From NCBI GenBank assembly GCA_013043085.1, contig JABDOU010000056.1:1-6045 (forward strand): a DNA stretch of 6,045 nt. Reading direction: 5' to 3'. Position 1 is the first letter of the stretch, and the number at the start of each line of letters is the position of its first letter. Both the position numbers and the translations under genes were made by a program. Source of the DNA: Acidimicrobiia bacterium. GTDB lineage: Bacteria > Actinomycetota > Acidimicrobiia > Spongiisociales > SHLN01. This document shows, in pieces, positions 1 to 6,010 of the stretch. The notes beneath the pieces were generated by a model. That model was not told the DNA's origin, did no database searches, and saw nothing but the letters and a program-made list of their open reading frames with translations.

Positions 1-153
1 ATGCGAACATCCATGCCGATCTACCTCGAATCGACTGTGCTCGACTACCCGTCCATCTACGTAAATGGCGGCAAGCGCGGATTCCTTATCGAGGTCTCGA
101 CACGCGACCTGGTGTCCGCCCTCCAACCGATTCTGGTCGAGATGGCAGCATGA
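1..153 (+). CDS. YbaK/EbsC-type aminoacyl-tRNA deacylase, C-terminal fragment (5' end outside window)
   Basis: Reading from base 1 in frame 1 gives 50 residues before the TGA at 151-153. The stretch YVNGGKRGFLIEVSTRDLV matches the closing strands and helix of the YbaK/EbsC fold, in which a G-K-R-G turn is followed by a short segment ending in a 'dLv.al' helix. Family members hydrolyse misacylated tRNA in the cytosol, typically Cys-tRNA(Pro), as a trans-editing activity. The family is about 150-160 residues long, so roughly two thirds of the gene, including the catalytic lysine region, lies upstream of the window. The ATG at base 1 is therefore probably an internal methionine codon. The stop overlaps the next start codon as ATGA, implying translational coupling with the DUF2332 gene. 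The family assignment rests on the C-terminal motif alone, so the exact tRNA specificity cannot be read. Confidence 0.82.
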   Translation: MRTSMPIYLESTVLDYPSIYVNGGKRGFLIEVSTRDLVSALQPILVEMAA

Positions 154-1187
154 GGAACACGCGTCGCGCCCTGGCGGATTTCGCTGAAGGTCCTCAATCC
201 ACGGACAGCCCTCTCTATGGAGCAATGACTCGTGCGATCATGACGAGCGAGACCCTGATGCGGATGGTCGAAAAGACTCCCGAGAATCAACCGGTGCCTC
301 TGCATCTTCTGGCTGCACTGCAGTATCTGATAGGTCGGACTCCCGAACACGCACTGACGGGTTTCTACGTCGAGCCTGAACACCGGGGATCATTAGACGA
401 ACTGCAAGAGGCGATGGAGCAGTTTGCAACCTCCCACCAGGATGAGATTGAGCTCCTCCTGGCCACCCGAACCGTGCAAACCAACGAAACCGGGAGAGCT
501 GGAGCACTCGTACCCGGATTCTGTCTCATCTATGAGCGCACAAGGTTGCCCCTCGCCACGATCGAGATCGGAGCTGCTGCAGGCCTGCTGCTGGGTTGGC
601 CCGACTTCTTCTATGACTATGGCAATGCGGGCCAGCTCGGAAGCTCATCTTCTCTGGTCAAGCTGCAGACCGAGGTGAGAGGACATCGGACCCTGCCGCT
701 GCCCTCCGATCTTCCACCACACGCAGAGCGTATTGGCATCGATCGCTCTCCATTGGACGTATCGGATCCCGATGATGCCGACTGGCTGCGGGCCCTCGTA
801 TGGCCGGAACATCCCGGGCGACTCGAGCGCCTGAATTTCGCCATCGAGACAGTGGCAAAGGATCCTCCGTACATCGTGCAGGCCGATGCTCCGGACGGCC
901 TCGACTCTCTCCTGATGCAGATCGATGGCGCGACAACCAGGGTGATCTTCCACTCGATCGCGTTGTACCAGTCGGATCGGGAAACCTGGACCCGGATCGA
1001 CGAAGTACTTTTGGCCGCGAGCCGAAGCAGGCCCGTCTTCCGACTTGGACTCGAGTTTGATGCTGGTCAGAAGGGAATCGATCAGCCCTTTCTGACCCTC
1101 TCCGTGTACGAACGCGGTGGTATCAGCAAAGAGGTGCTCGCACAGGTCCAGTATCACGGACGCTGGATCGAATGGCTCGTCGGCTAG
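150..1187 (+). CDS. DUF2332 family protein
   Basis: This 345-residue protein of unknown function shows the DUF2332 landmarks in order. They are an N-terminal FAEGPQSTDSPLYGAM segment (residues 11-26), the block HQDEIELLLATRTVQTNETG (96-115), a glycine-rich TIEIGAAAGLLLGW strand-loop (137-150), and a GIDRSPLDVSDPDDADWLRA block (196-215) followed by LVWPEHPGRLERL. After these come VIFHSIALYQ (265-274) and the closing HGRWIEWL (336-343). The length is normal for the family. The E-I-G-x-x-x-G loop and the following acidic positions resemble a Rossmann-type SAM-binding site, but no reaction is established for the family and I do not assign one. The ATG at 150 fits the family's N terminus and overlaps the upstream stop, so the two genes are probably co-transcribed and translationally coupled. 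There is no signal peptide or membrane segment, so the protein is probably cytosolic. Its last bases overlap the end of the opposing methyltransferase gene. Confidence 0.9.
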   Translation: MRNTRRALADFAEGPQSTDSPLYGAMTRAIMTSETLMRMVEKTPENQPVPLHLLAALQYLIGRTPEHALTGFYVEPEHRGSLDELQEAMEQFATSHQDEIELLLATRTVQTNETGRAGALVPGFCLIYERTRLPLATIEIGAAAGLLLGWPDFFYDYGNAGQLGSSSSLVKLQTEVRGHRTLPLPSDLPPHAERIGIDRSPLDVSDPDDADWLRALVWPEHPGRLERLNFAIETVAKDPPYIVQADAPDGLDSLLMQIDGATTRVIFHSIALYQSDRETWTRIDEVLLAASRSRPVFRLGLEFDAGQKGIDQPFLTLSVYERGGISKEVLAQVQYHGRWIEWLVG

Positions 1188-2146
1188 ACGGTCAAGGCAG
1201 CAAGGCGCTCGGCTGCCAGCTCGCAATATTCGGGCGAAGTGTCGACACAAATGAACCGACGACCCGTGGTCCTGGCTGCCAGGGCGACCGTCCCCGACCC
1301 GCCGAAAGGATCAAGGATCACATCATCTTTGAACGTGTAGAGCTCGATGAGCTTGCGAGGAAGATCAACCGGGAAGGGAGCGGGATGACCGACGCGTTTG
1401 GCGGATTCGGGCGCAATGTGCCACGTGTCGAGGGTCAACGCTCGGAACTCGTCCTTGTCGATGGTGTCTTCATGAGGCAGACCGAGAACAGCGCGTTTCT
1501 TGCGATTAGGTGCCCGGTCGAAACGTCCCTTCGACGCCACGATCACCCGCTCGGTGACGTCACGAAGCACGGGATTGGCAGCCGAACCATACGATCCCCA
1601 CGCGCATGACCCGTTTGCGCCTGCGGCTTTCACCCAGACGATTTCTCCGCGCAACAGCATCCCGAGATCGTCCTGGAGAATCCGGATCACATCGGCGGAC
1701 AAACTGCGGTACGGTCGCCGGCCCAGATTGGCGACATTCACCGCCATGCGACCACCTGGCTCGAGCGTACGCAGCGACTCGGCGAAGACATTCCGCAGCA
1801 TGGTGAGGTATTCGAGGTAGCTGGCAGGCACCCCGTTCTCCCCGAGATCTGCCTCGTATTCCTTGCCTGCAAAATATGGCGGCGACGTGACCATCAGTGC
1901 AATCGAGTTGTCGGGAATCTGGGGAAGCGCTCGTGAATCCTGACACAGGAAGGCATCAACGATGGGGCATGGTTCCACGTGTTCGTCCTGAGAAAGTATC
2001 GGGGCACCGAAACGATCGTAGAAATCCGAGGCATCATGCGATTCGCGTTTGCTCGAACCGAAGCGGGCGGTCGTAGTCCTCTGGCGAGGGCGCGCTTTAT
2101 CGGTTGGCGCGGCTCGCGGAGATCGTGTCTTGGGGCTCTGGGTCAC
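1184..2146 (-). CDS. Site-specific DNA methyltransferase, beta-class (N4-cytosine or N6-adenine), apparently orphan
   Basis: This is a 320-residue amino-methyltransferase that transfers a methyl group from SAM to an exocyclic amine of a DNA base. The catalytic motif IV TSPPY is at residues 87-91. The SAM-binding motif X (GHPAPFPVDLPRKLIELY) is near 253-270, followed by motif I DPFGGSGT at 279-286 and an acidic VDTSPEYCELA strand. The order IV then X-I defines the beta class, with the target-recognition region lying between about 170 and 250. TSPPY is common in N4-cytosine enzymes but also occurs in N6-adenine enzymes, so the target base is left open. I chose GTG at 2144-2146 because GGAGG lies 5 nt upstream. 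The frame stays open to an ATG at 2189-2191 (335 residues), but that ATG lacks a well-placed ribosome site. The first 30 residues are basic and of low complexity. No restriction endonuclease, specificity subunit or Vsr-like gene is in the window. Confidence 0.9.
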   Translation of the reverse strand: MTQSPKTRSPRAAPTDKARPRQRTTTARFGSSKRESHDASDFYDRFGAPILSQDEHVEPCPIVDAFLCQDSRALPQIPDNSIALMVTSPPYFAGKEYEADLGENGVPASYLEYLTMLRNVFAESLRTLEPGGRMAVNVANLGRRPYRSLSADVIRILQDDLGMLLRGEIVWVKAAGANGSCAWGSYGSAANPVLRDVTERVIVASKGRFDRAPNRKKRAVLGLPHEDTIDKDEFRALTLDTWHIAPESAKRVGHPAPFPVDLPRKLIELYTFKDDVILDPFGGSGTVALAARTTGRRFICVDTSPEYCELAAERLAALTV

Positions 2147-2151
2147 GAAAA

Positions 2152-2156
2152 CCTCC
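2152..2156 (-). promoter_or_regulatory. Ribosome binding site that decides the methyltransferase start
   Basis: On the minus strand this reads GGAGG, followed by TTTTC and then GTG. This near-ideal Shine-Dalgarno spacing favours the GTG at 2146 over the in-frame ATG 45 bases upstream at 2191. Confidence 0.75.
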
Positions 2157-2192
2157 GATGGTGACGTCGGGAAGTAGGTTTCGTAGGGCATG

Positions 2193-2198
2193 AACTTA
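2193..2198 (-). promoter_or_regulatory. Possible -10 element for the methyltransferase
   Basis: TAAGTT on the minus strand fits the TAnnnT pattern. A start site 6-8 nt downstream would fall beyond the upstream ATG and leave a leader of about 40 nt before the GTG at 2146. I see no convincing -35 hexamer at 16-18 nt, so this is only a candidate. Confidence 0.2.
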
Positions 2199-2269
2199 GT
2201 GTTGGTTTTCCCACTCTCGAGGATTTCCTGGCCTCTCCGAGCCGTTTCTCACATCGATGGCGACATCTC

Positions 2270-2962
2270 GTGAAGACCATCGGCTTGATCGGTGGCATGA
2301 GCTGGGAGTCGTCGGCCGAGTACTACCGAATCATCAACCAGGCAATCCAGCGTCGGCGGGGAGGCACGTCGTCCGCCCAAATTGTCCTGATCTCGGTCGA
2401 TTTCGCACGCATCGAAACGCTCCAGGCGTCTGGCGACTGGGATCGGGCAGCCGCCGACATGATTGCGGCAGGACATCAGGCGCAGGCAGCCGGCGCCGAC
2501 TTCCTGTTGTTGTGTACGAACACCATGCATCGAGTCGCCGATACCGTATCCGAAGCGCTTTCGATACCGTTGCTTCACATCGCTGATGTCACCGCCGCCG
2601 CCATCACCGACGCCGGGCTTGGCGACGTTGGGCTACTGGGAACCCGCTACACGATGGAACAAGACTTCTACCGGGGACGTCTGCAGGAACACGGCGTGTC
2701 AGTGAAGATTCCGGACGAACCCGATCGTAGCCTGGTTCACGACATCATCTATGACGAGCTCGTCAAGGGCGTGATACGCCCCGAATCCCGAGCGACCTAT
2801 CTGTCGGTTGTCGATGATCTCGTCGAGCGTGGTTGCCAGGGATTGATAGGCGGCTGCACAGAAATCGAGCTACTGATCAGCGGGGACGATCTTTCGATCC
2901 CATTCTTTCCGACCGCCGAGCTCCACGCCCTGGCCGCCGTCGACCTGGCTCTATTGGATTGA
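2270..2962 (+). CDS. Aspartate/glutamate racemase family amino acid racemase (YgeA/RacX-like)
   Basis: This 230-residue protein is a cofactor-independent racemase that interconverts L- and D-amino acids in the cytosol through a two-cysteine, two-base mechanism. The N terminus MKTIGLIGGMSWESSAEYYR is the signature of the YgeA-like branch. The first catalytic cysteine is Cys82 in LCTNTMH (81-87) and the second is Cys196 in GGCTEIELL (194-202). GTRYTMEQDFY (124-134) is also typical, and the length matches the family. The start is the GTG at 2270, because the family N terminus begins exactly there and no in-frame ATG lies nearby. The ATG at 2257 is out of frame. No good Shine-Dalgarno precedes it. 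YgeA-type enzymes have broad or unusual substrate preference, so aspartate should not be assumed. The gene stands alone, divergent from the methyltransferase and convergent with pheA. D-amino acids from such enzymes are used in cell-wall remodelling or catabolism, and nothing nearby points to one of these roles. Confidence 0.92.
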   Translation: MKTIGLIGGMSWESSAEYYRIINQAIQRRRGGTSSAQIVLISVDFARIETLQASGDWDRAAADMIAAGHQAQAAGADFLLLCTNTMHRVADTVSEALSIPLLHIADVTAAAITDAGLGDVGLLGTRYTMEQDFYRGRLQEHGVSVKIPDEPDRSLVHDIIYDELVKGVIRPESRATYLSVVDDLVERGCQGLIGGCTEIELLISGDDLSIPFFPTAELHALAAVDLALLD

Positions 2963-2969
2963 GCGGAAC

Positions 2970-3782
2970 CTATTCGACGACAGCTGGATAGCTTCCAAGC
3001 ATGTGGATGTTCGACAGCGCCATCGGCGTCGGATCCAGAATCTTCGCCAATCCGGGCGGACCCGGCTCGTGCAAGAAATCGACGTAGTACATGTAGCGCC
3101 ACAACTTGCCGCCTGGCCGTGATTCGATCATCGTGAGGTTTGCGCCTCTCAATCCCAACTCGGTGAGAGCCATCGCCAGAGCCCCTGGCGTGTGAGGGGT
3201 TTCAAATGCGATCGAGGTTTTGTTGTCATGTTCCCGGACGTGATGTTTGCCAGGTTCGAGCACGACGAACCGTGTGGTGTTGTGGTCCTGGTCAATCGCG
3301 TCCTCCATCAGGACCTCGAGACCAAACGCCTCGCCCGCGGCCGGATCCGCCAGCGCGAGCTCCGAAGGATCCTGGTGTTCCGCTACTTCGCGAACTGCTC
3401 CGGCCGTGTCCGACGTCGCAACTGCTTCCCATCCGCGTTCTTCGAGCAGCGCTTCGGCTTGCCCAAGTGCAACCGGATGCGAGCGGACTGATTTTGCATC
3501 ATCCAGTGTCGCACCGGGAACTCCCAGGAGAGCGTGGCGAACATGGATGACGTGCTCGGCTTTGATCGAAGCATCGGCTGATACGAGCCGATCGAGGACC
3601 GGCAAGATCGGGCCGGTGGTCGAGTTGGCGATGGGTAGTACGAGAAACGAGACGGCCGATTCGCGCAACGACCGGAAGGCACGAACGAAGCTGGGATGGC
3701 CTTTCAGCTCCGCGTCCGGGAAAAGCGCTCTGGCAGCTCGATAGCTGTAGGAGTGAGTTTCGCCCTGATATCCGATGATCAT
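2970..3782 (-). CDS. pheA: Prephenate dehydratase with C-terminal ACT domain
   Basis: This 270-residue monofunctional enzyme converts prephenate to phenylpyruvate in phenylalanine synthesis. The catalytic part covers about residues 1-180. It contains the opening GYQGETHSYSYRAA (4-17), PIANSTTG (50-57), VRSHPVALGQ (99-108), SDTAGAV (124-130) and the hallmark NTTRF (168-172), in which Thr170 is the key catalytic residue. The ACT domain spans about 185-270, with TPGALA (198-203) and ESRPGG (220-225) matching the phenylalanine-binding GAL and ESRP motifs. Feedback inhibition by phenylalanine is therefore expected. The family's PIENS motif reads PIANS here, so the conserved Glu is Ala52. The codon is GCC, two changes away from any Glu codon. 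No chorismate mutase domain is fused. Start ATG at 3780-3782 fits the family N terminus and is preceded by AGGTAGGG about 9 nt upstream. Arogenate dehydratase activity is an alternative that cannot be excluded from sequence. Confidence 0.93.
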   Translation of the reverse strand: MIIGYQGETHSYSYRAARALFPDAELKGHPSFVRAFRSLRESAVSFLVLPIANSTTGPILPVLDRLVSADASIKAEHVIHVRHALLGVPGATLDDAKSVRSHPVALGQAEALLEERGWEAVATSDTAGAVREVAEHQDPSELALADPAAGEAFGLEVLMEDAIDQDHNTTRFVVLEPGKHHVREHDNKTSIAFETPHTPGALAMALTELGLRGANLTMIESRPGGKLWRYMYYVDFLHEPGPPGLAKILDPTPMALSNIHMLGSYPAVVE

Positions 3783-3790
3783 GACGCCAG

Positions 3791-3796
3791 ACCCTA
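3791..3796 (-). promoter_or_regulatory. Possible -10 element or ribosome site of pheA
   Basis: The minus strand reads AGGTAGGGTCTGGCGTC before the pheA ATG. TAGGGT fits a TAnnnT -10 box and would put transcription start at or within a base or two of the ATG, giving a leaderless or nearly leaderless mRNA. The same bases contain AGG/GGG runs that could act as a weak Shine-Dalgarno. No clear -35 is seen, so the two readings cannot be separated by eye. Confidence 0.25.
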
Positions 3797-3811
3797 CCTG
3801 CCGATATGCGG

Positions 3812-3839
3812 TTGACCTTCGGAAAAGCTCTCCTAGCCT
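3812..3839 (+). promoter_or_regulatory. Leaderless-type promoter of glgB
   Basis: TTGACC at 3812-3817 (-35) and TAGCCT at 3834-3839 (-10, TAnnnT) are separated by 16 bases. The -10 box ends 6 bases before the A of the ATG at 3846, so the predicted transcript begins at or next to the start codon. No Shine-Dalgarno is present between them, which fits leaderless initiation, a common mode in actinobacteria. This also favours ATG 3846 over the TTG at 3843. Confidence 0.5.
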
Positions 3840-3845
3840 TGCTTG

Positions 3846-5681
3846 ATGCCGTTCCTGGGATTCTCAGAAGGTCGACACAGTCGACTCCACGACCATCTCG
3901 GCGCCCACCTCCACGCCGACGGCGCCTACTTCGCGGTCTGGGCACCAAACGCCCGTGCGGTTTCGGTAGTCGGAGACTTCAATGGTTGGAATCACGAGTC
4001 CGACCCTCTCACCGGTCCCGGAATATGGACAGGAACGGTACCGAACGTGGGAGAAGGCAGCACGTACAAGTACCACATCGAACCACAGGCCGGCATGGGC
4101 TTTCTCAAGTCGGATCCATTTGCGTTCGCCACCGAGCTGGCCCCCAAGACCGCGTCTGTTGTCTGGGATCTGTCCTACGAATGGCAAGACGACGAATGGA
4201 TGAGGTCGCGCGGTGACATCAATCGGCATGACAAACCCATATCGATCTATGAGCTGCATCTTGGGTCCTGGAAACGGCACCCCAATGGGGATTCGTTTTC
4301 CTACCGGGAGATGGGCCCGGCACTCGCCGAGTACGCGGGCACGATGGGCTACACCCACGTCGAGTTGATGCCGGTGAATGAACATCCGTATTACCCCTCG
4401 TGGGGATATCAGGCAACCGGTTTCTTCGCTCCGACCAGCCGATACGGCACTCCCCAGGATCTCATGTTCATGATCGACTACCTGCATCAGCACGGCATCG
4501 GCGTGATCCTCGACTGGGTTCCCGCCCATTTCGCGGAAGACGACGCCGCACTCGCCGGTTTTGACGGCACACACCTGTATGAGCATCCAGACCCCCGCAA
4601 GGGAGCCCACCCCGACTGGGGGACGCTCATTTTCAACTATGAGCGGGGAGAAGTCCGATCTTTCCTGCTCTCGAGTGCAGATTTCTGGCTCCGCCACTAT
4701 CACATCGACGGACTGCGCGTGGATGGAGTGGCGAGCATGCTGTACCTCGATTACAGCCGCAAATCCGGGGAATGGGCACCGAACGAATTCGGTGGAAACG
4801 AAAACCTCGCAGCGGTCACGTTCCTGCAGGACATGAACGCATCGGTCTACGGAGAGCACCCTGGCATCATCACGATCGCCGAAGAATCAACGGCCTGGCC
4901 CGGCGTCTCGCGGCCAACCAGCGAAGGCGGACTCGGGTTTGGTTTCAAGTGGGATATGGGGTGGATGCACGACACGCTCCATTATCTGTCAAACGATCCC
5001 CTCTATCGCGGGTACCACATCAACGAGCTGACCTTCCGCATGATCTACGCATATAACGAGAACTTCGTGCTGGCACTCTCACACGATGAGGTCGTCCACG
5101 GCAAAGGCTCGCTGCTCTCGAGAATGCCGGGATATCGGCCAGATCAGTTCGCCAACCTCCGCCTGCTATATGGCTACATGTTCGGGCTACCGGGGAAGAA
5201 GCACCTGTTCATGGGCTGTGATCTCGCCCAGGCAGGAGAATGGAACCACGACGGACAGGTCGACTGGAATGCGCTCGTCGATCCGCACCACTCCGGTGTC
5301 CAGGCGTGGGTCAGAGCACTCAATCACCTGTATCGCGACGAACCGTCGCTTTCGGAATGGGACTACGACCATCGCGGCTTCAACTGGATCGACTACCAGG
5401 ACAGCTCGGCGAGCGTCGTGAGCTTTCTCAGACGTTCGCCATCGGGACGGAAGCTGGTCTTCATCTGCAACTTCACACCCGTTGCCCGAGACGGCTATCG
5501 CATCGGGGTGCCTGATGCCGGGACGTGGCAAGTTGTCCTCGACAGCAACGACGAACCCTTCGGGGGAACGGGGCCCGGGCCTTCAGCAGTCAGCTCCGAC
5601 TCGATGTCGATGCACGGTCAGGCGCATTCAATCGAACTCCACTTGCCGCCGTTGAGCGTGCTCATCCTCGGCCAGGTTTAG
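3846..5681 (+). CDS. glgB: 1,4-alpha-glucan branching enzyme (GH13 family, short form)
   Basis: This 611-residue enzyme cuts alpha-1,4-glucan chains and re-attaches them through alpha-1,6 bonds, creating branches in glycogen. An N-terminal CBM48 domain (about 18-105, with YFAVWAPNARAVSVVGDFNGW) precedes the GH13 barrel. Region I is ILDWVPAHF with Asp223. Region II is GLRVDGVASMLYLDYSRK with nucleophile Asp293. Region III is TIAEESTAWPGVSRP with acid/base Glu near 346. Region IV is LSHDEVVHGKGS with His413 and Asp414. An all-beta C-terminal domain follows from about 505. All catalytic residues are present. The protein lacks the extra N1 domain of the roughly 730-residue branching enzymes common in actinobacteria, so it is a short form. 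TTG at 3843 immediately precedes the ATG, but the promoter spacing supports the ATG at 3846. No other glycogen or trehalose gene (glgA, glgC, glgE, glgP, glgX) is in the window. Confidence 0.95.
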   Translation: MPFLGFSEGRHSRLHDHLGAHLHADGAYFAVWAPNARAVSVVGDFNGWNHESDPLTGPGIWTGTVPNVGEGSTYKYHIEPQAGMGFLKSDPFAFATELAPKTASVVWDLSYEWQDDEWMRSRGDINRHDKPISIYELHLGSWKRHPNGDSFSYREMGPALAEYAGTMGYTHVELMPVNEHPYYPSWGYQATGFFAPTSRYGTPQDLMFMIDYLHQHGIGVILDWVPAHFAEDDAALAGFDGTHLYEHPDPRKGAHPDWGTLIFNYERGEVRSFLLSSADFWLRHYHIDGLRVDGVASMLYLDYSRKSGEWAPNEFGGNENLAAVTFLQDMNASVYGEHPGIITIAEESTAWPGVSRPTSEGGLGFGFKWDMGWMHDTLHYLSNDPLYRGYHINELTFRMIYAYNENFVLALSHDEVVHGKGSLLSRMPGYRPDQFANLRLLYGYMFGLPGKKHLFMGCDLAQAGEWNHDGQVDWNALVDPHHSGVQAWVRALNHLYRDEPSLSEWDYDHRGFNWIDYQDSSASVVSFLRRSPSGRKLVFICNFTPVARDGYRIGVPDAGTWQVVLDSNDEPFGGTGPGPSAVSSDSMSMHGQAHSIELHLPPLSVLILGQV

Positions 5682-5695
5682 CGCGGGTTCAAGCC

Positions 5696-5710
5696 TCGAC
5701 TAGAAGTCGA
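5696..5710. terminator. Short hairpin between the converging glgB and 5700-5993 genes (weak terminator candidate)
   Basis: TCGACT-AGA-AGTCGA is a perfect 6-bp stem with a 3-base loop, 14 nt after the glgB stop and overlapping the stop codon of the opposing gene. It is symmetric and could slow transcription from both sides. There is no T-tract on either strand and the stem is short, so intrinsic termination is doubtful. Confidence 0.2.
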
Positions 5711-5993
5711 CCAGTACATCGAGGTTCTCATACTTCGGTTCGCCCTCGATCAACTCCAGTAAGCGCGCCGCCCAAGCCTGAGTTTCGGGCCGATCGTTGT
5801 TCACCTCAGCGTCCTCGAATGATGAGAAATCGGCTTGCAGCACGTAGCGGCCCGGTTGATCGCGAAACGCTAGCAACCGGCCGCCCAGGTTCCCGGACTG
5901 ACCGGCGGTTTCGCTTTCCTGCCATGCGCGTACCAAATCGATCAAGGCCTCGGCATCGTCGGCGTGAATGACTATGTGTTGAGTGAATCGCAT
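5700..5993 (-). CDS. Small dimeric alpha-beta barrel (ferredoxin-like) protein of unknown function
   Basis: This 97-residue protein starts MRFTQHIVIHADDAEALIDL, a beta strand then a helix. Next come GGRLLAFRDQPGRYVLQADF (37-56, two strands) and the conserved-looking SSFEDAEVNNDRPETQAWA (57-75), followed by a helix and a short final strand. The beta-alpha-beta-beta-alpha-beta order and size fit stand-alone ferredoxin-like proteins that dimerise into an alpha-beta barrel, as in ABM-type monooxygenases and Dabb proteins. No catalytic residues can be named, and I do not assign a substrate. There is no signal peptide, so it is presumably cytosolic. The ATG at 5991-5993 is chosen because AAGGAGGG sits 4 nt upstream. 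An upstream in-frame ATG (at 6021-6023) would add ten residues, lies inside a palindrome and lacks such a site. The gene converges on glgB with 18 nt between stops. Confidence 0.75.
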   Translation of the reverse strand: MRFTQHIVIHADDAEALIDLVRAWQESETAGQSGNLGGRLLAFRDQPGRYVLQADFSSFEDAEVNNDRPETQAWAARLLELIEGEPKYENLDVLVDF

Positions 5994-5997
5994 CGTG

Positions 5998-6005
5998 CCC
6001 TCCTT
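5998..6005 (-). promoter_or_regulatory. Strong ribosome binding site that decides the 5700-5993 start
   Basis: The minus strand reads AAGGAGGG, then CACG, then ATG. This is an almost full anti-16S match at normal spacing and fixes the start at 5993 rather than 6023. Confidence 0.8.
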
Positions 6006-6010
6006 CGCGT

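Noticed and set aside
645..1250. 201-codon open frame on the minus strand opposite DUF2332
   Set aside because: It overlaps a clearly recognisable DUF2332 gene along nearly its whole length, and its translation has no family features.
2147..2269. Possible small gene or RNA in the divergent gap
   Set aside because: There is no strong hairpin, riboswitch-like motif or short reading frame with a ribosome site. Only weak promoter-like boxes are seen.
2257..2586. 109-codon frame starting at the ATG at 2257
   Set aside because: It is out of frame with the racemase, whose N-terminal motif begins at GTG 2270. The Arg/His-rich translation resembles no family.
1184..2962. Methyltransferase plus racemase as a defence or mobile module
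   Set aside because: No nuclease, integrase, repeats or compositional shift is visible, and the racemase is a standard metabolic enzyme with its own direction of transcription.
3247..3744. 165-codon open frame on the plus strand opposite pheA
   Set aside because: The translation is Ser/Arg/Ala-rich low complexity, typical of an antisense shadow, and pheA motifs are continuous on the other strand.
3843..3845. TTG as the glgB start
   Set aside because: It adds one residue before an ATG, and the -10 box spacing fits the ATG at 3846 better.
3864..4859. 331-codon open frame on the minus strand opposite glgB
   Set aside because: It lies wholly antisense to the catalytic domain of glgB, shows no recognisable motif, and is explained by codon bias in a GC-rich gene.
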